A stretch of DNA of 64,000 nt from CADEFX01 sp963806735. Its GTDB lineage: Bacteria > Pseudomonadota > Alphaproteobacteria > Rhizobiales > Hyphomicrobiaceae. Below, piece after piece: positions 34,561 to 43,953 of this stretch. Location: positions 310,001-374,000 of the forward strand of contig CAWEBE010000003.1 of the NCBI GenBank assembly GCA_963806735.1, given 5' to 3'. Position 1 is the stretch's first letter; each line of letters starts with the position of its first letter. The notes under the pieces were generated by a model. The model saw only the letters and a list, made by a program, of their open reading frames with translations. It did no database searches and was not told the origin of the DNA. Both the position numbers and the translations under genes were made by a program.

Positions 34561-35820
34561 CTACCGACGCCTCCCCAGCAGAAACGCCGCCATCGCCAAC
34601 CCCTGTACCAGCGCTGCTACCGCAAACAGCATCGGTGCCGCGCCCGGATGTCCGCCTGTACCCGCAAGCTCGCGGATCAGGCCGAACGCAGCGGGCGCGA
34701 AGGCATAGCCCGCCTGCGCCATGGCGACGATGAGCGCCACTACGCGCGCCACGTCCTCGGATACGAACTCGACCTGCGCGACCAGCGGCGGCAGCGACGT
34801 GGCATTGCCGAAGCCGGCGCCGAACAACACGACGCCGAGCAGCAGCAGCGGAACGTTCTCACCGGCCGCCAGAACGAGCACGAGCGAGCCCGCGAGCTGG
34901 AAGGCATAGCCGCCGCAGGCCACTAGGCGCCGGTCCGCTCCCGCCGGCATGATCCAGCCAACGAGTGTACGTCCAGCGATGGCCATCACCGTCATCAGCG
35001 ACATGGCCCAACCTGCATGGTGTGCGCCGAGCGCCGGAACCAGCAGCGAATAGAGATGCGCCATGAGTCCGATCTGTGCGAACAGACCGAGCGCCATGCC
35101 CGCCGCCAGCGTCAGAAATTTGAGGTCGCGCCAGAGCAGTGCGCCGGGCAGCGGCCGCGCAGCCGCAGACATCATCTGCGCCGTTGGCGAATCCGCCGCA
35201 TCGCCATCGGGCGCAAGACCCATGTCACGCGGCGACTTGGAAAAGACGAGATCGGCCAGCGTCCACATGGTGATGAGCATGACAATGCCGATCACTGCCG
35301 CGGCCATCGGGAAACCCAGCGTGCCGATGCTCGCGACCCACAGCGGCGAGAACACGATGCCGCCGACGCTGCCGCCGTTGTAGGCCATGGCTAGCGCCGC
35401 GGGCCGCGTGCGCACGAACCACGGGGAGACGATGGCGTTGACCGCCGCCGCGCTCATGGCGCTCCAGCCCGCGCCGCTGAACAGCACGGCGATGAAGAGC
35501 TGCCAGGGCGCCTGCGCCACGGCCCAGCCGGTGATGCCGACAGCAAGTGACACTGCCGCGGCCTTCGTTACGGTCGCAGCGCCGAGGCGGCGATAGAGCG
35601 CCGGCAGGCTGGCGCCGGACACTGCGCCGGCCAGAAAGTGCACCGTGACGGCCGTCGAAATCAGCGGTAGTGGCCAACCGCGCGTGTCGCCGAGGACGCG
35701 CAGGAACACGGGTGGGCCATAGAAGCCCATGCCCCAGCCGAAGGCCGCCAGCACGAAGGCTGCGGCGACCACGCGCCAGCCATAAAATGCCGCGTGCCGC
35801 TTCTCCGCGGTGGCTGTCAC
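34561..35820 (-). CDS. MFS transporter (12-helix)
   Basis: A 419-residue MFS permease, with GWRVVAAAFVLAAFGWGMGF in helix 1, RGWPLPLISTAVTVHFLAGA, and VNAIVSPWFVRTRPAALAMA (the helix 4-5 motif of the oxalate/monocarboxylate-like group). The C half starts at LLWRDLKFLTLAAGMALGL. It starts with GTG only 7 bases after the stop of the DUF1127 gene, so the two are one transcript. The shared 128-base region with the divergent ArsR gene suggests that regulator controls it. The substrate is unknown. Confidence 0.85.
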   Translation of the reverse strand: MTATAEKRHAAFYGWRVVAAAFVLAAFGWGMGFYGPPVFLRVLGDTRGWPLPLISTAVTVHFLAGAVSGASLPALYRRLGAATVTKAAAVSLAVGITGWAVAQAPWQLFIAVLFSGAGWSAMSAAAVNAIVSPWFVRTRPAALAMAYNGGSVGGIVFSPLWVASIGTLGFPMAAAVIGIVMLITMWTLADLVFSKSPRDMGLAPDGDAADSPTAQMMSAAARPLPGALLWRDLKFLTLAAGMALGLFAQIGLMAHLYSLLVPALGAHHAGWAMSLMTVMAIAGRTLVGWIMPAGADRRLVACGGYAFQLAGSLVLVLAAGENVPLLLLGVVLFGAGFGNATSLPPLVAQVEFVSEDVARVVALIVAMAQAGYAFAPAAFGLIRELAGTGGHPGAAPMLFAVAALVQGLAMAAFLLGRRR

Positions 35821-35827
35821 GCGGGCC

Positions 35828-36016
35828 TCACGCTTCCCAGAACCACTTGGCGCATTCGCGTTGCCGCTCGGCCTCGCTGCGGCCGATGTCGGCGAGAGCC
35901 CGTGCGTCCAGCTCGCGCAGGGCGGCGCGCGTCCGCGTCCGCTGTAGCCATATGCCGACTGCCAGCGGGTTGGCGGGGGGAGTGACGACGTACAGTGTCA
36001 GCAGGCTGGTGTGCAT
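35828..36016 (-). CDS. DUF1127 (YjiS-like) small protein
   Basis: A 62-residue protein. The C-terminal half is a DUF1127 domain, RTRAALRELDARALADIGRS followed by EAERQRECAKWFW. Such arginine-rich peptides are frequent in alphaproteobacteria, and some bind RNA or take part in phosphate and carbon metabolism. GGGAG lies before the ATG. It is the first gene of a two-gene operon with an MFS transporter and is divergent from an ArsR regulator. Confidence 0.8.
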   Translation of the reverse strand: MHTSLLTLYVVTPPANPLAVGIWLQRTRTRAALRELDARALADIGRSEAERQRECAKWFWEA

Positions 36017-36144
36017 GGTGGGCTCCCGTAACTGAGTGTTCGAGGCACTCTGCGCCGATGCGGCGGGAAATGTTACGATGCCGGCCGAAGCATCGCGGGC
36101 AGGCCGGGACTATCTTTGCCCGAAATAGCCAGGAGCCTCACGCC

Positions 36145-36855
36145 ATGGCCTCCAATGCATTGTTTGCGGAAGTTGCCACGCTGGCCGGTGATCCGGCACG
36201 TGCCGGCATGCTGCATGCGCTGATGGACGGTCGCGCGCTGACGGCCTCCGAGCTGGCGCACGTCGCCGGCATCACGGCGCAGACAGCCAGCAGCCATCTG
36301 GCGCGCATGGTCACCGCCGGCCTCCTGTCGGTCGAGAAGCAGGGCCGGCACCGCTACCATCGTCTCGCCTCGCCGGCCGTGGCGCAGATGATGGAAAGTA
36401 TCATGCGTGTGGCCTCCGACCTGGAGCCGGCGCCGCGGCGTGTCGTTGTCGGCCCGCGCGATGCAGCATTGCGTGAGGCGCGCACATGCTACGATCACCT
36501 CGCCGGCCGTCTCGGCGTGGCGTTGGCCGATGCGCTGGTCGCCGGCGGTCATGCCGAGCTTGCGGGCGACGGCGGTCTGATCACCGAAACCGGCGCGGCA
36601 TTCCTCGGTAAGGTCGGCATCGATGTCGAGGCGCTGCAAGCTCCCCGCGGCACGCGTCCTGCGCGCATCCTGTGCCGGCCGTGCCTCGACTGGAGCGAGC
36701 GCCGGCCGCATCTGGCCGGCGCGGTCGGGGCGGCGCTCTGTGCGCACAGTCTTGCGAAGGGCTGGATACGCCGCATCGACGGCACGCGCGCGGTCGCCGT
36801 CACGCCCAAGGGCCAGCGCATTTTCCGCGAGGAGTTCGGCGCGCGCCTCGGCTGA
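36145..36855 (+). CDS. ArsR-family transcriptional regulator
   Basis: A 236-residue regulator. An N-terminal winged helix (LAGDPARAGMLHALMDGRAL, ASELAHVAGITAQTASSHLA RM, LLSVEKQGRHRYHRLAS) is followed by a C-terminal domain. The latter has ARTCYDHLAGRLGVALADAL, a CRPCLDWSERRPHLAGAVGA motif, and VTPKGQRIFREEFG. The two Cys in CRPC and one in ARTC could bind a metal or sense redox state, but this is not established. GGAG stands before the ATG. Divergence from the DUF1127-MFS pair makes that operon the likely target. It ends 3 bases from the convergent dioxygenase gene. Confidence 0.87.
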   Translation: MASNALFAEVATLAGDPARAGMLHALMDGRALTASELAHVAGITAQTASSHLARMVTAGLLSVEKQGRHRYHRLASPAVAQMMESIMRVASDLEPAPRRVVVGPRDAALREARTCYDHLAGRLGVALADALVAGGHAELAGDGGLITETGAAFLGKVGIDVEALQAPRGTRPARILCRPCLDWSERRPHLAGAVGAALCAHSLAKGWIRRIDGTRAVAVTPKGQRIFREEFGARLG

Positions 36856-36858
36856 GGC

Positions 36859-37746
36859 CTACGCCACCTCTGCCTGCTCGACGGTCATAACCGTTCCCGC
36901 CACCGTCGTGCGGCGCATGTCGCGGGGCTGCGTGTCGTCGAAACGGCGCACGCGGTGCATGGTCTGCCGGTTGTCCCACATGACGAGGTCGCCTGGCTGC
37001 CACTTGTGCGCGTAGACGTACTTGGGCTGCACCGCGTGCTCGGTGAGGTCGCGGATGAAGGCGCGCCCTTCCGGCACCGGCCAGCCGACGATGCTGCCGA
37101 TGTGCGAGGAGAGGTAGAGCGACTTGCGTCCCGTGGCTGGATGCACGCGCACCAGGCGCTGGCGCACCGGCCGGAATGAGCGCAGCTCCTCTTCGGTGAA
37201 TCCGGTGAAGCCGAGCGCACCGCGCGAATGGAGCTGGGAGTGCTCGCACACCAGCGGCTCGATCTCGGCCTTCGTCTCCTCGTCGAGTGCGTCGTAGGCC
37301 GCGCACATGTTGGCGAACTCGGTATTGCCGCCCTTGGCCGCCACCACGCGCCCGGAGAGGATCGAGTAGGTCGGCGGCACGGCCCGGAACGAGCCGTCCG
37401 AATGCCAGAGCTGGTTGCCGAGGTTGAACAGTCGCCGTCGATCGTCTCGCGCCAGCACCTTGTTGTCCTTGTCGAGGTTCGACACGTCCACCATGGCCGG
37501 CGCCAGGCGGTACTCGCTGGCCTTCCTGATGCTGCCGCCACGCGCGCCTTCCAGGCCGCCAAAGCTTTGCGTGAAAGCCATCTGCTGATCGTCGGTGATG
37601 GACTGGCGGTGAAAGACCAGAACGCCGTAGCGGTCGATGGCATCGCGCACGGCCGCGCTGTCCGCGGCGCTTATGGGGTCTCGCAGATCGATGCCGCTCA
37701 CACGGGCAGCGAAACCTGGTGTCAACTCGCTCAGCTCGATCGGCAT
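36859..37746 (-). CDS. TfdA-like Fe(II)/2-oxoglutarate dioxygenase
   Basis: A 295-residue dioxygenase nearer to TfdA (2,4-D dioxygenase) than the one at 17045. The iron ligands are H115-S-D117 (LWHSDGSF) and H264 (TMHRVR), close to the TfdA positions; R278/R279 (RDMRRTTVAG) suit 2-oxoglutarate. Other marks are PGFAARVSGIDL, RYGVLVFHRQ, KGGNTEFANMCAAYDAL and HPATGRKSLYLSSHI. GAGG precedes the ATG at 37746. It is divergent from a TRAP transporter. TfdA-like enzymes also act on cinnamates, so phenoxyacetate use is only one option. Confidence 0.87.
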   Translation of the reverse strand: MPIELSELTPGFAARVSGIDLRDPISAADSAAVRDAIDRYGVLVFHRQSITDDQQMAFTQSFGGLEGARGGSIRKASEYRLAPAMVDVSNLDKDNKVLARDDRRRLFNLGNQLWHSDGSFRAVPPTYSILSGRVVAAKGGNTEFANMCAAYDALDEETKAEIEPLVCEHSQLHSRGALGFTGFTEEELRSFRPVRQRLVRVHPATGRKSLYLSSHIGSIVGWPVPEGRAFIRDLTEHAVQPKYVYAHKWQPGDLVMWDNRQTMHRVRRFDDTQPRDMRRTTVAGTVMTVEQAEVA

Positions 37747-37972
37747 GAGGCACCTCGTCCAGACGGCTCACGATGGCGAGTGAAACACAGCAGCGCGTGC
37801 GACAAAAGGGCGGGGTGCATGTCACTCCGTGCTTGACCGCCACTGCTCTGGTCACCGAAGATCAAGATGCAGGGGCCTGCAACACGGACCTGCCAAGACA
37901 AGAACTAGCCGCAATTGCGGCACTGACACCGGGTGTCGAGCGCACTCGAGAGTATGTCGAGGGAGGTTGCCC

Positions 37973-38968
37973 ATGTCGTCGCATCTGTTGCGCTACGCCT
38001 TTCCCTTATCTCTTGTGCTTCTCGCCTGGTCGTTCATGTCGGACGTTCCCGTGCGCGCACAGGAGCTGAGCATGGGCAATGTCAATCCGCCCAAGCACGG
38101 CACCTCGCTCGCCGCGCAGGAGTTCGCGGACAAGTTTACCGAGCTCACCAAGACCAAGGTTGCTCACCATCATTCCGGCGCGCTCGGCGGCGAGCGCGAG
38201 ATCGCCCAGCAGATCCAGCTCGGCGCGGTAGATCTCGGCCCCATCACTACCGCGCCGCTCTCCACGCTCATTCCGGAGATGTCGGTCTTCCAGCTGCCCT
38301 ACATTTTCCGCGACTACGATCACGTGTTCAAAGCGCTCGACGGCGGCGACACGCTGACGAAGTATTACGAGGTCGTGCTGGACAAGAAGGGCCTGAAGCT
38401 GATCGGCTTCATCGCTGCCGGCTATCGCGGCATCTACGGCCACGCCGCCATCAACGGGCTCGACGACGTCAAGGGCAAGAAGGTGCGCGTGCAGGAGGAC
38501 AAGATCCTCGTTGCCACCTTCAAGGCGCTCGGCATGATCTCGACGCCCATCGCCTTCCCCGAGGTGGCGACCGCGCTACAAACCAAGGTCATCGACTTTG
38601 CCGAGGGCGGCGTCAACACCTTCTACCACAACAAGTTCTACGACATCGTCAAGTACGTGGCTGACGTGCGCCATACGCACCAGGCCATCGCCTTCATCAT
38701 GTCGAAGGCCAGCTTTGCCAAGCTTGATCCAGCCGGGCAGAAGGCCGTCGCCGATGCGTGGGCGCATGCACGCACCTTCAATCGCAAGTTCATCCTCGAC
38801 GAGGACAAGAGCATCCAGGATCAGGTGCGGGCCAAGGGCGTGACCATCACCAAGCCCGACGCCGCGCCGTTCCTGGCGGCGACGCAGAGCGTGTACGAGG
38901 AGTTCTACGCCAGCCCTGCCGGCAAGGAGGCCAAGGCGATGGTCGACTACATCCAAGGCATCAAGTAG
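37973..38968 (+). CDS. dctP: TRAP transporter substrate-binding protein, DctP family
   Basis: A 331-residue periplasmic binding protein. A signal peptide (YAFPLSLVLLAWSFMSDVPV, cleaved near VRAQ) is followed by the DctP fold: HGTSLAAQEFADKF, HHSGALGGEREIAQQIQLGA, LPYIFRDYDHVFKALDG, KGLKLIGFIAAGYRGIYG, KGKKVRVQEDKILVATFKAL and NTFYHNKFYDIVKYVADVRH. GGGAGG stands before the ATG at 37973. It delivers an organic acid to the DctQ/DctM proteins encoded next. Its promoter must lie in the 226-base region shared with the TfdA-like gene, which hints at co-regulation. Confidence 0.93.
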   Translation: MSSHLLRYAFPLSLVLLAWSFMSDVPVRAQELSMGNVNPPKHGTSLAAQEFADKFTELTKTKVAHHHSGALGGEREIAQQIQLGAVDLGPITTAPLSTLIPEMSVFQLPYIFRDYDHVFKALDGGDTLTKYYEVVLDKKGLKLIGFIAAGYRGIYGHAAINGLDDVKGKKVRVQEDKILVATFKALGMISTPIAFPEVATALQTKVIDFAEGGVNTFYHNKFYDIVKYVADVRHTHQAIAFIMSKASFAKLDPAGQKAVADAWAHARTFNRKFILDEDKSIQDQVRAKGVTITKPDAAPFLAATQSVYEEFYASPAGKEAKAMVDYIQGIK

Positions 38969-38986
38969 CGAGCATCGGACCGAGGT

Positions 38987-39508
38987 ATGGCGGCTTCTCC
39001 CGGCCAAGGCTCCGAAGGTGCGGAGCGTCCACCGGCTGCGTGGGCGCGCTTTTACGGCGCGCTAGGGCATATCGGCGGATTGATCCTGGCCGTCATGGCT
39101 GGGGCCGTCTTCCTGCAGGTCGTGCTGCGGTTCCTGGGCCGCACCGGCATCGACGGGCTCGAGGAGGTGCCCCGCTATCTCTTCGTCTGGCTGGTCATGA
39201 TCGGCGCCGCCGCCGCCATGTGGCGCAACGAGCACACGATTCTCGACTACTTCCTCAATCTTTTTGGTTCCCGCACGCGCGCGCTCATCATCATATTCAC
39301 CAATGCGGTCAGCATCCTTCTCTTCGCCTACCTCATCAAGCTCAGCTTCACGCTGGTGCCCAATGCCCAATTCCAGACCAGTCCTGGGCTGCAACTGCCG
39401 CTTGGGTACGTCTTTGCCGCCATTCCGATCGGCTCGGTCCTGATCATTCTGCCGATGCTGCGCAACATCTACTTCGCGCTGAGGACGATATGGCCGAAGT
39501 CCTCCTGA
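38987..39508 (+). CDS. dctQ: TRAP transporter small permease, DctQ family
   Basis: A 173-residue membrane protein with four helices: HIGGLILAVMAGAVFLQVVL, YLFVWLVMIGAAAAMW, ALIIIFTNAVSILLFAYLI, and YVFAAIPIGSVLIILPML. The DctQ marks EEVPRYLFVWLVMIG and NEHTILDYF are present. It lies 18 bases after dctP, and its last 19 bases overlap the start of dctM. It couples the binding protein to the large permease. Confidence 0.92.
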   Translation: MAASPGQGSEGAERPPAAWARFYGALGHIGGLILAVMAGAVFLQVVLRFLGRTGIDGLEEVPRYLFVWLVMIGAAAAMWRNEHTILDYFLNLFGSRTRALIIIFTNAVSILLFAYLIKLSFTLVPNAQFQTSPGLQLPLGYVFAAIPIGSVLIILPMLRNIYFALRTIWPKSS

Positions 39509-40776
39509 TCACCTTCCTCATCTTCATCCTGCTCGGCCAGCCGATCAGCATCGCGCTCGGCGTGGGTGCGCTGGTTGCGTCCTTCTTCTACTCCGCGCTC
39601 AATCCGATCATCATCCCGACCCGCTTCGTGGGTCTCTTGTCCGACTCCTATCTGCTGCTCTCTGCGCCGCTGTTCATTCTCGCCGGCAACGTCGCCGCCC
39701 GCGGCGGTGTCGCGCGCGTCATCATCGATCTGGCCACCGCCGTTGTCGGCCGCTTCCGCGGCGGCCTCGCCTACGTCAACGTCGTCGACAGCATGTTCTT
39801 CGGCGGCATCTCGGGCTCGGCGGTGGCCGACGTGTCGGCGCTCGGCACCTTCCTGATCCCGCAGATGGTGCGCAAAGGCTACGACCTCGATTTCGCCACA
39901 GCGCTTACCGTCTCCACCGCCGTCGTCGCACCCATCATCCCGCCGTCGATCATCGCCGTCATCTACGCCTGGATGGCGGACGAGTTGGTGGCCGCCATGT
40001 TCGCTGCCGGCGTGATCCCGGGCCTCCTGGTCGGCGCCGGCATGGCCGTGCCGGTCTTCGTCATCGCCCGCAAGCGCAACTATCCCAGGGAGGCGCCGCC
40101 GACGCTGCCCGAGTTCATGGCCGTGCTGCGCAAAGCGTTGCCGGCGCTGCTCATTCCCGTGATTATCATGGGCGGCATCCTGTTCGGCTGGTTCACGCCG
40201 ACCGAGGCCGCTGCCGTTGCCGTCGTCTACGGGCTCGTCGTGCCGCCCATCTTCTACAAGGAGCCCGCACTCCGCGAGCTGCCGGCGATCTTTGCCGACT
40301 CCGCACGCCTCTCCGGCGTCATCGGCATGATCATCGGCTTCGTCGGCGCTTTCGGCTGGGTGCTCTCCTACTCGAAGTTCCCGTTCAAGGTGGCCGAGGC
40401 CATCGCCGCCATTGCCCCTGAATGGTGGCTGTTCATCCTGCTTGTCATTGTCCTGTACATTGTGCTCGGCACGTTCCTGACGCCCTCGGAGATCATCCTG
40501 GTCACGGTGCCGGTGCTGTTGCCCGTGGCGCAGGCGGCCGGCGTGCATCCGGTGCACTTCGGGCTGGTGTGCGTGGTAGCCTCCGCCATCGGCCACATCA
40601 CGCCGCCGGTCGGCCTGTGCCTGTTCGTCGGCATGGCCATCAGCGGCCTGCCGATGGACAAGCTCATGCGGCCGCTATTGCCGTTCCTGGGTGCCATCGT
40701 GGCGATGCTGCTGCTCGTCGCCTTCATCCCCGAGATCGCGCTGTTCCTGCCGCGCTATCTGGGCTTCATCCGGTAG
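39490..40776 (+). CDS. dctM: TRAP transporter large permease, DctM family
   Basis: A 428-residue sodium-coupled permease, with FLIFILLGQPISIALGVGAL, LLSAPLFILAGNVAARGGVA, VVDSMFFGGISGSAVADVSA, ALTVSTAVVAPIIPPSIIAV, WFTPTEAAAVAVVYG and ASAIGHITPPVGLCLFVGMA. These are the standard DctM motifs, including the IPPSI and TPPVG loops. The ATG at 39490 is used because the family begins there and it overlaps dctQ; the frame is open far upstream inside dctQ and dctP. It completes the TRAP system. Confidence 0.93.
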   Translation: MAEVLLITFLIFILLGQPISIALGVGALVASFFYSALNPIIIPTRFVGLLSDSYLLLSAPLFILAGNVAARGGVARVIIDLATAVVGRFRGGLAYVNVVDSMFFGGISGSAVADVSALGTFLIPQMVRKGYDLDFATALTVSTAVVAPIIPPSIIAVIYAWMADELVAAMFAAGVIPGLLVGAGMAVPVFVIARKRNYPREAPPTLPEFMAVLRKALPALLIPVIIMGGILFGWFTPTEAAAVAVVYGLVVPPIFYKEPALRELPAIFADSARLSGVIGMIIGFVGAFGWVLSYSKFPFKVAEAIAAIAPEWWLFILLVIVLYIVLGTFLTPSEIILVTVPVLLPVAQAAGVHPVHFGLVCVVASAIGHITPPVGLCLFVGMAISGLPMDKLMRPLLPFLGAIVAMLLLVAFIPEIALFLPRYLGFIR

Positions 40777-40901
40777 ATTCTCTGCAAGCCCTTCGTATCC
40801 ACGCGCGTATCATCGCGGGGCCTTTCCGCGGCACGTTGCAATTCCGCCTTAGATGCGCGCATACTGAGAATGTCTAGGGAGCGATAACAAAGCCAAAGTG
40901 A

Positions 40902-41369
40902 GTGGCTGTGAAACGCGCGTGGCAAGCCGCGAGCCTCTTGTTGCTCGCGGCATTTGTATCCGTCGTCTGGCAAGTCCGGGATCTGGCGCTTTTCGATAAG
41001 CTCGGTCCGGGTCCAGGATTCTTCCCTCTTTGCCTCGCGATTATCGGCGGTGTGCTGGCCGCGACGCTCCTGGTGCAGAGCGTCAGCGGGGCGCCGGCCG
41101 ATGCCGGTACGGTGTCCGTGCTGCCGGCACGCGATGCCTGGTTCCGGCCCGCAGCGGTGCTCGTACTGTTGGCCATGGTGGTCGCGCTGCTCGATCCGCT
41201 CGGCTATCGGCTGACATTGCTCGTGTTCATTGTCCTGCTCCTGCCCGCACTCGGCGCGCGCAATCCGATCGCCATCGCGCTGTGCTCGGTGATCGGCAGT
41301 TTCGGTCTGTTCCACCTCTTCAACAACTGGCTGAAGGTCATTCTGCCGACCGGCGCGTTCGGGATCTGA
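40902..41369 (+). CDS. tctB: Tripartite tricarboxylate transporter small subunit TctB
   Basis: A 155-residue membrane protein of the TctB (DUF1468) family with four helices, starting SLLLLAAFVSVVWQV. It has the conserved LGPGPGFFPLCLAIIGGVLA and a late helix pair LLVFIVLLLPALGARNPIAI. The start is GTG at 40902. It lies 4 bases before tctA. With TctA and TctC it forms a secondary transporter for citrate-like or aromatic acids. It is 125 bases after the TRAP genes and may share their transcript. Confidence 0.87.
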   Translation: MAVKRAWQAASLLLLAAFVSVVWQVRDLALFDKLGPGPGFFPLCLAIIGGVLAATLLVQSVSGAPADAGTVSVLPARDAWFRPAAVLVLLAMVVALLDPLGYRLTLLVFIVLLLPALGARNPIAIALCSVIGSFGLFHLFNNWLKVILPTGAFGI

Positions 41370-41373
41370 CGCG

Positions 41374-42871
41374 ATGGATACCCTGGCGCATCTGGGTGCA
41401 GGATTGGTCGCGGCGCTGGGTTGGCAGAATCTCACCTTCGCCGTCATCGGTTGTGTGCTCGGCACGCTGATCGGCGTGTTGCCGGGCCTCGGGCCGGCGG
41501 CGGGCACGGCCATCCTCATCCCCCTGACGTTCAAGCTGGATGCGACAGGGGCCATCATCATGCTGAGCGCCATCTACTACGGCGCCATGTACGGCGGCAC
41601 GATCACATCGGTGCTGATCAATGTTCCGGGCGAGGCGGCGAGCGTGGTGACGTGCATCGACGGTCACCAGATGGCGAAACAAGGTCGCGCCGGCACGGCG
41701 CTTGGCATCGCCGCGATCGGCTCGTTCATTGGCGGCATCGTGGCGACCATTGCGCTGGTGGCTGTCGCGCCTCCGCTCGCCAAGTTCGCCTTGAGCTTCG
41801 GGCCGCCCGAGTTCTTCGCGCTGATGCTGGTCGGACTTTGTCTCGTCACGGCGCTGGCTGGAAGCTCGCTGATCGCCGGGCTGTTGATGGCCGTGGTCGG
41901 ATTGCTGCTGGCGCTGGTCGGCGTCGATCCCGTGCGCGGTGCGCCGCGCCTGACCTACGACGTCTTCGAGCTCTATGATGGCATCGGCCTCATCCCGGTG
42001 GCGATGGGGTTGTTCGGGATCTCCGAGATCCTGCTGACCGCCGAGAATCCCTACCGCCAGATCATCAACACCAACCTGACGAAGTTGCTACCGAGCCGTG
42101 AGGAGTGGCGGCGGTGCCAGGGCGCGATTGCGCGTGCATCGGGTATCGGTGTGGTTCTCGGGCTCATTCCTGGCGTCGGTGCGATCGTGCCAACCTTCAT
42201 GGCCTACATCCTGGAAAAGAAGCTGTCGAAAGAACCAGAGCGTTTCGGCGCGGGCGCCATCGAAGGGAGTGGCGGCACCCGAGACAGCCAACAACGCCTA
42301 CGCCAGCGCCTCGATGATTCCGCTGTTGACGCTCGGGATTCCAAGCTCTCCCACCATTGCCATTCTGATGGGCGCCTTCATCATCAACGGCTTGAGCCCC
42401 GGTCCTTTCCTGTTCGCGGAGAAGCCGGAACTGGTGTGGGCCGTCATCGCGAGTTTCTTCCTCGGCAACGTGATTCTGCTCGTCCTCAATCTGCCGCTGG
42501 TCGGGCTGTGGGCCCGGCTCCTGCGCATCCCTTATCAGTACATCTGCGTCGGTACGCTCGTGTTCTGCGTCATCGGTGCTTACAGCCTGCGTCAGAATGT
42601 GTTCGACGTCGGCGTGATGCTCGCTTTCGGCGTCATCGGCTACCTGATGCGCAAGATCGATCTGCCAATGGCGCCGCTGATACTCGGGCTCATCCTCGGC
42701 AAGGAGATCGAGCGGTCGCTGCGTACCTCGCTGGAGATGTCCGGCGGCGATTTCTCGATTTTCTTCACTCGGCCGTTGTGCCTCTCACTGCTCGCCGTCG
42801 CGGTCATCGCCCTGGTCGTATCGGCCTTCAACATGGCGCCGCGCGAGGTGAGAAAGGCCGAGCCCGACTAA
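41374..42871 (+). pseudogene. tctA: Tripartite tricarboxylate transporter large permease TctA, one frameshift near 42268
   Basis: A large 12-helix permease: LIGVLPGLGPAAGTAILIPL, ILSAIYYGAMYGGTITSVLI-type loop, NVPGEAASVVTCIDGHQMAK, GIGVVLGLIPGVGAIVPTFM. At 42268 an extra A (GAAGGG-A-GTGGCG) breaks GAIEG-VAAPETANNAYASAS. The rest goes on one frame over: SMIPLLTLGIPSSPTIAILM, LIGLW-type helices and FGVIGYLMRKIDLPMAPLIL to the stop at 42871. Removing one base restores a full-length family member of about 498 residues. As both halves are well conserved and the neighbours are intact, a sequencing indel is likely. Confidence 0.85.
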
Positions 42872-42970
42872 AGCGGAGTACCAAAAGAAGTTTCGTAATG
42901 CCGCAAGGCTGGGCCGTACGCCCCAAGAACTCAGAAAATCGAAACATCTCGACCCTCAGGAGGAACTGTC

Positions 42971-43948
42971 ATGCTCAATCGTCGTGAAGTCATCGGTCTC
43001 GGCCTCGGCGCTACGGCCGCTACGTTCTCCGTGCCATCTTTCGCCCAGACCTATCCGGATCGGCCCGTCAACCTGATCATCGCCGCGCCAGCCGGAGGGC
43101 TCACGGACGTCGGCGCCCGCATCTTGACCGCGGTCGCGGAGAAGCTGCTGGGCCAGCCTATCGTCGTTCTCAACAAGCCCGGTGCCGGCGGACAAGTGGG
43201 CTGGACGGAGATCGCGCGTTCCAAACCAGACGGCTATACGATCGGGTTCATCGTCATGCCGGGAACGAATGCCGTGATCCTCGATCCCGAGCGCAAGGCG
43301 GTTTTCACCGAGAAGTCCTATGCGCCTATCATCAATCATGTGGCCGACCCGGGCGTCATCTGGGTGCGCGCGGACAGCCCTTACAAGACCCTCAAGGACT
43401 TGCTCGACGACGCAAAGCAAAAGCCCAACACCATACGCGCGGCGACCACGGGCATCCTGGGCGACGATCACCTCAACATTCTCATGGCGGAAGAGGCCTA
43501 TCCCGGCGCTGCATTCCGTATCGTGCACCTGGAGGGCAGCATCACGCAGCTCAAGGAGATCCTGGGCGGCAATATCGATGTCGCGTTCGACAACGTCGGG
43601 TCCGTCGTCAAGCCGCTGAAAGCGGGGCAAGTGCGTGTGCTCGCTGTGACCGACAACATACGCAGCAAGTTCCTGCCCGACATACCGTGCACCGCCGAGC
43701 TGGGGTATCCGACCATCATATCGAGCTCGACGCGCGCGATCGTGGCGCCTGCCGGTACGCCGCAGCCCGCGATCGCCAAGCTCGCTGACGTGTTCGCAAA
43801 AGCGATGGCCGATGCCGATCACGTCAAGCGTCTGGAGGAGCAGGGCCTCACCATCAAGCCGATGGTCGGCGAGGAGTTCGCCAAGTTTTATATCGAGGCG
43901 CATGAGAAGGCGCGCAAGTACGTTGATTGGGCGCGCAAGCGCTCATAG
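42971..43948 (+). CDS. tctC: Tripartite tricarboxylate transporter substrate-binding protein TctC/Bug
   Basis: A 325-residue periplasmic binding protein. The export signal NRREVIGLGLGATAATFSVP begins with a twin-Arg-like NRR. The body has YPDRPVNLIIAAPAGGLTDV, VVLNKPGAGGQVGW, KPDGYTIGFIVMPG, LEGSITQLKEILGGNIDVAF and GEEFAKFYIEAHEKARKYV. AGGAGGA precedes the ATG. It is third in the B-A-C order and is presumably the specific receptor for this permease. Confidence 0.92.
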   Translation: MLNRREVIGLGLGATAATFSVPSFAQTYPDRPVNLIIAAPAGGLTDVGARILTAVAEKLLGQPIVVLNKPGAGGQVGWTEIARSKPDGYTIGFIVMPGTNAVILDPERKAVFTEKSYAPIINHVADPGVIWVRADSPYKTLKDLLDDAKQKPNTIRAATTGILGDDHLNILMAEEAYPGAAFRIVHLEGSITQLKEILGGNIDVAFDNVGSVVKPLKAGQVRVLAVTDNIRSKFLPDIPCTAELGYPTIISSSTRAIVAPAGTPQPAIAKLADVFAKAMADADHVKRLEEQGLTIKPMVGEEFAKFYIEAHEKARKYVDWARKRS

Positions 43949-43953
43949 GCCAT

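Noticed and set aside
38758..39489. Very long upstream extension of the dctM frame
   Set aside because: Overlaps dctP and dctQ completely; the family start and the dctQ overlap point to ATG 39490.
40777..40901. Possible separate promoter/terminator between the TRAP and Tct genes
   Set aside because: No hairpin with a T-run and no clear promoter could be seen, so nothing is annotated.
42872..42987. Extension of the tctA frame past 42871
   Set aside because: It exists only in the shifted frame after the indel; the true C-terminus ends at 42871.
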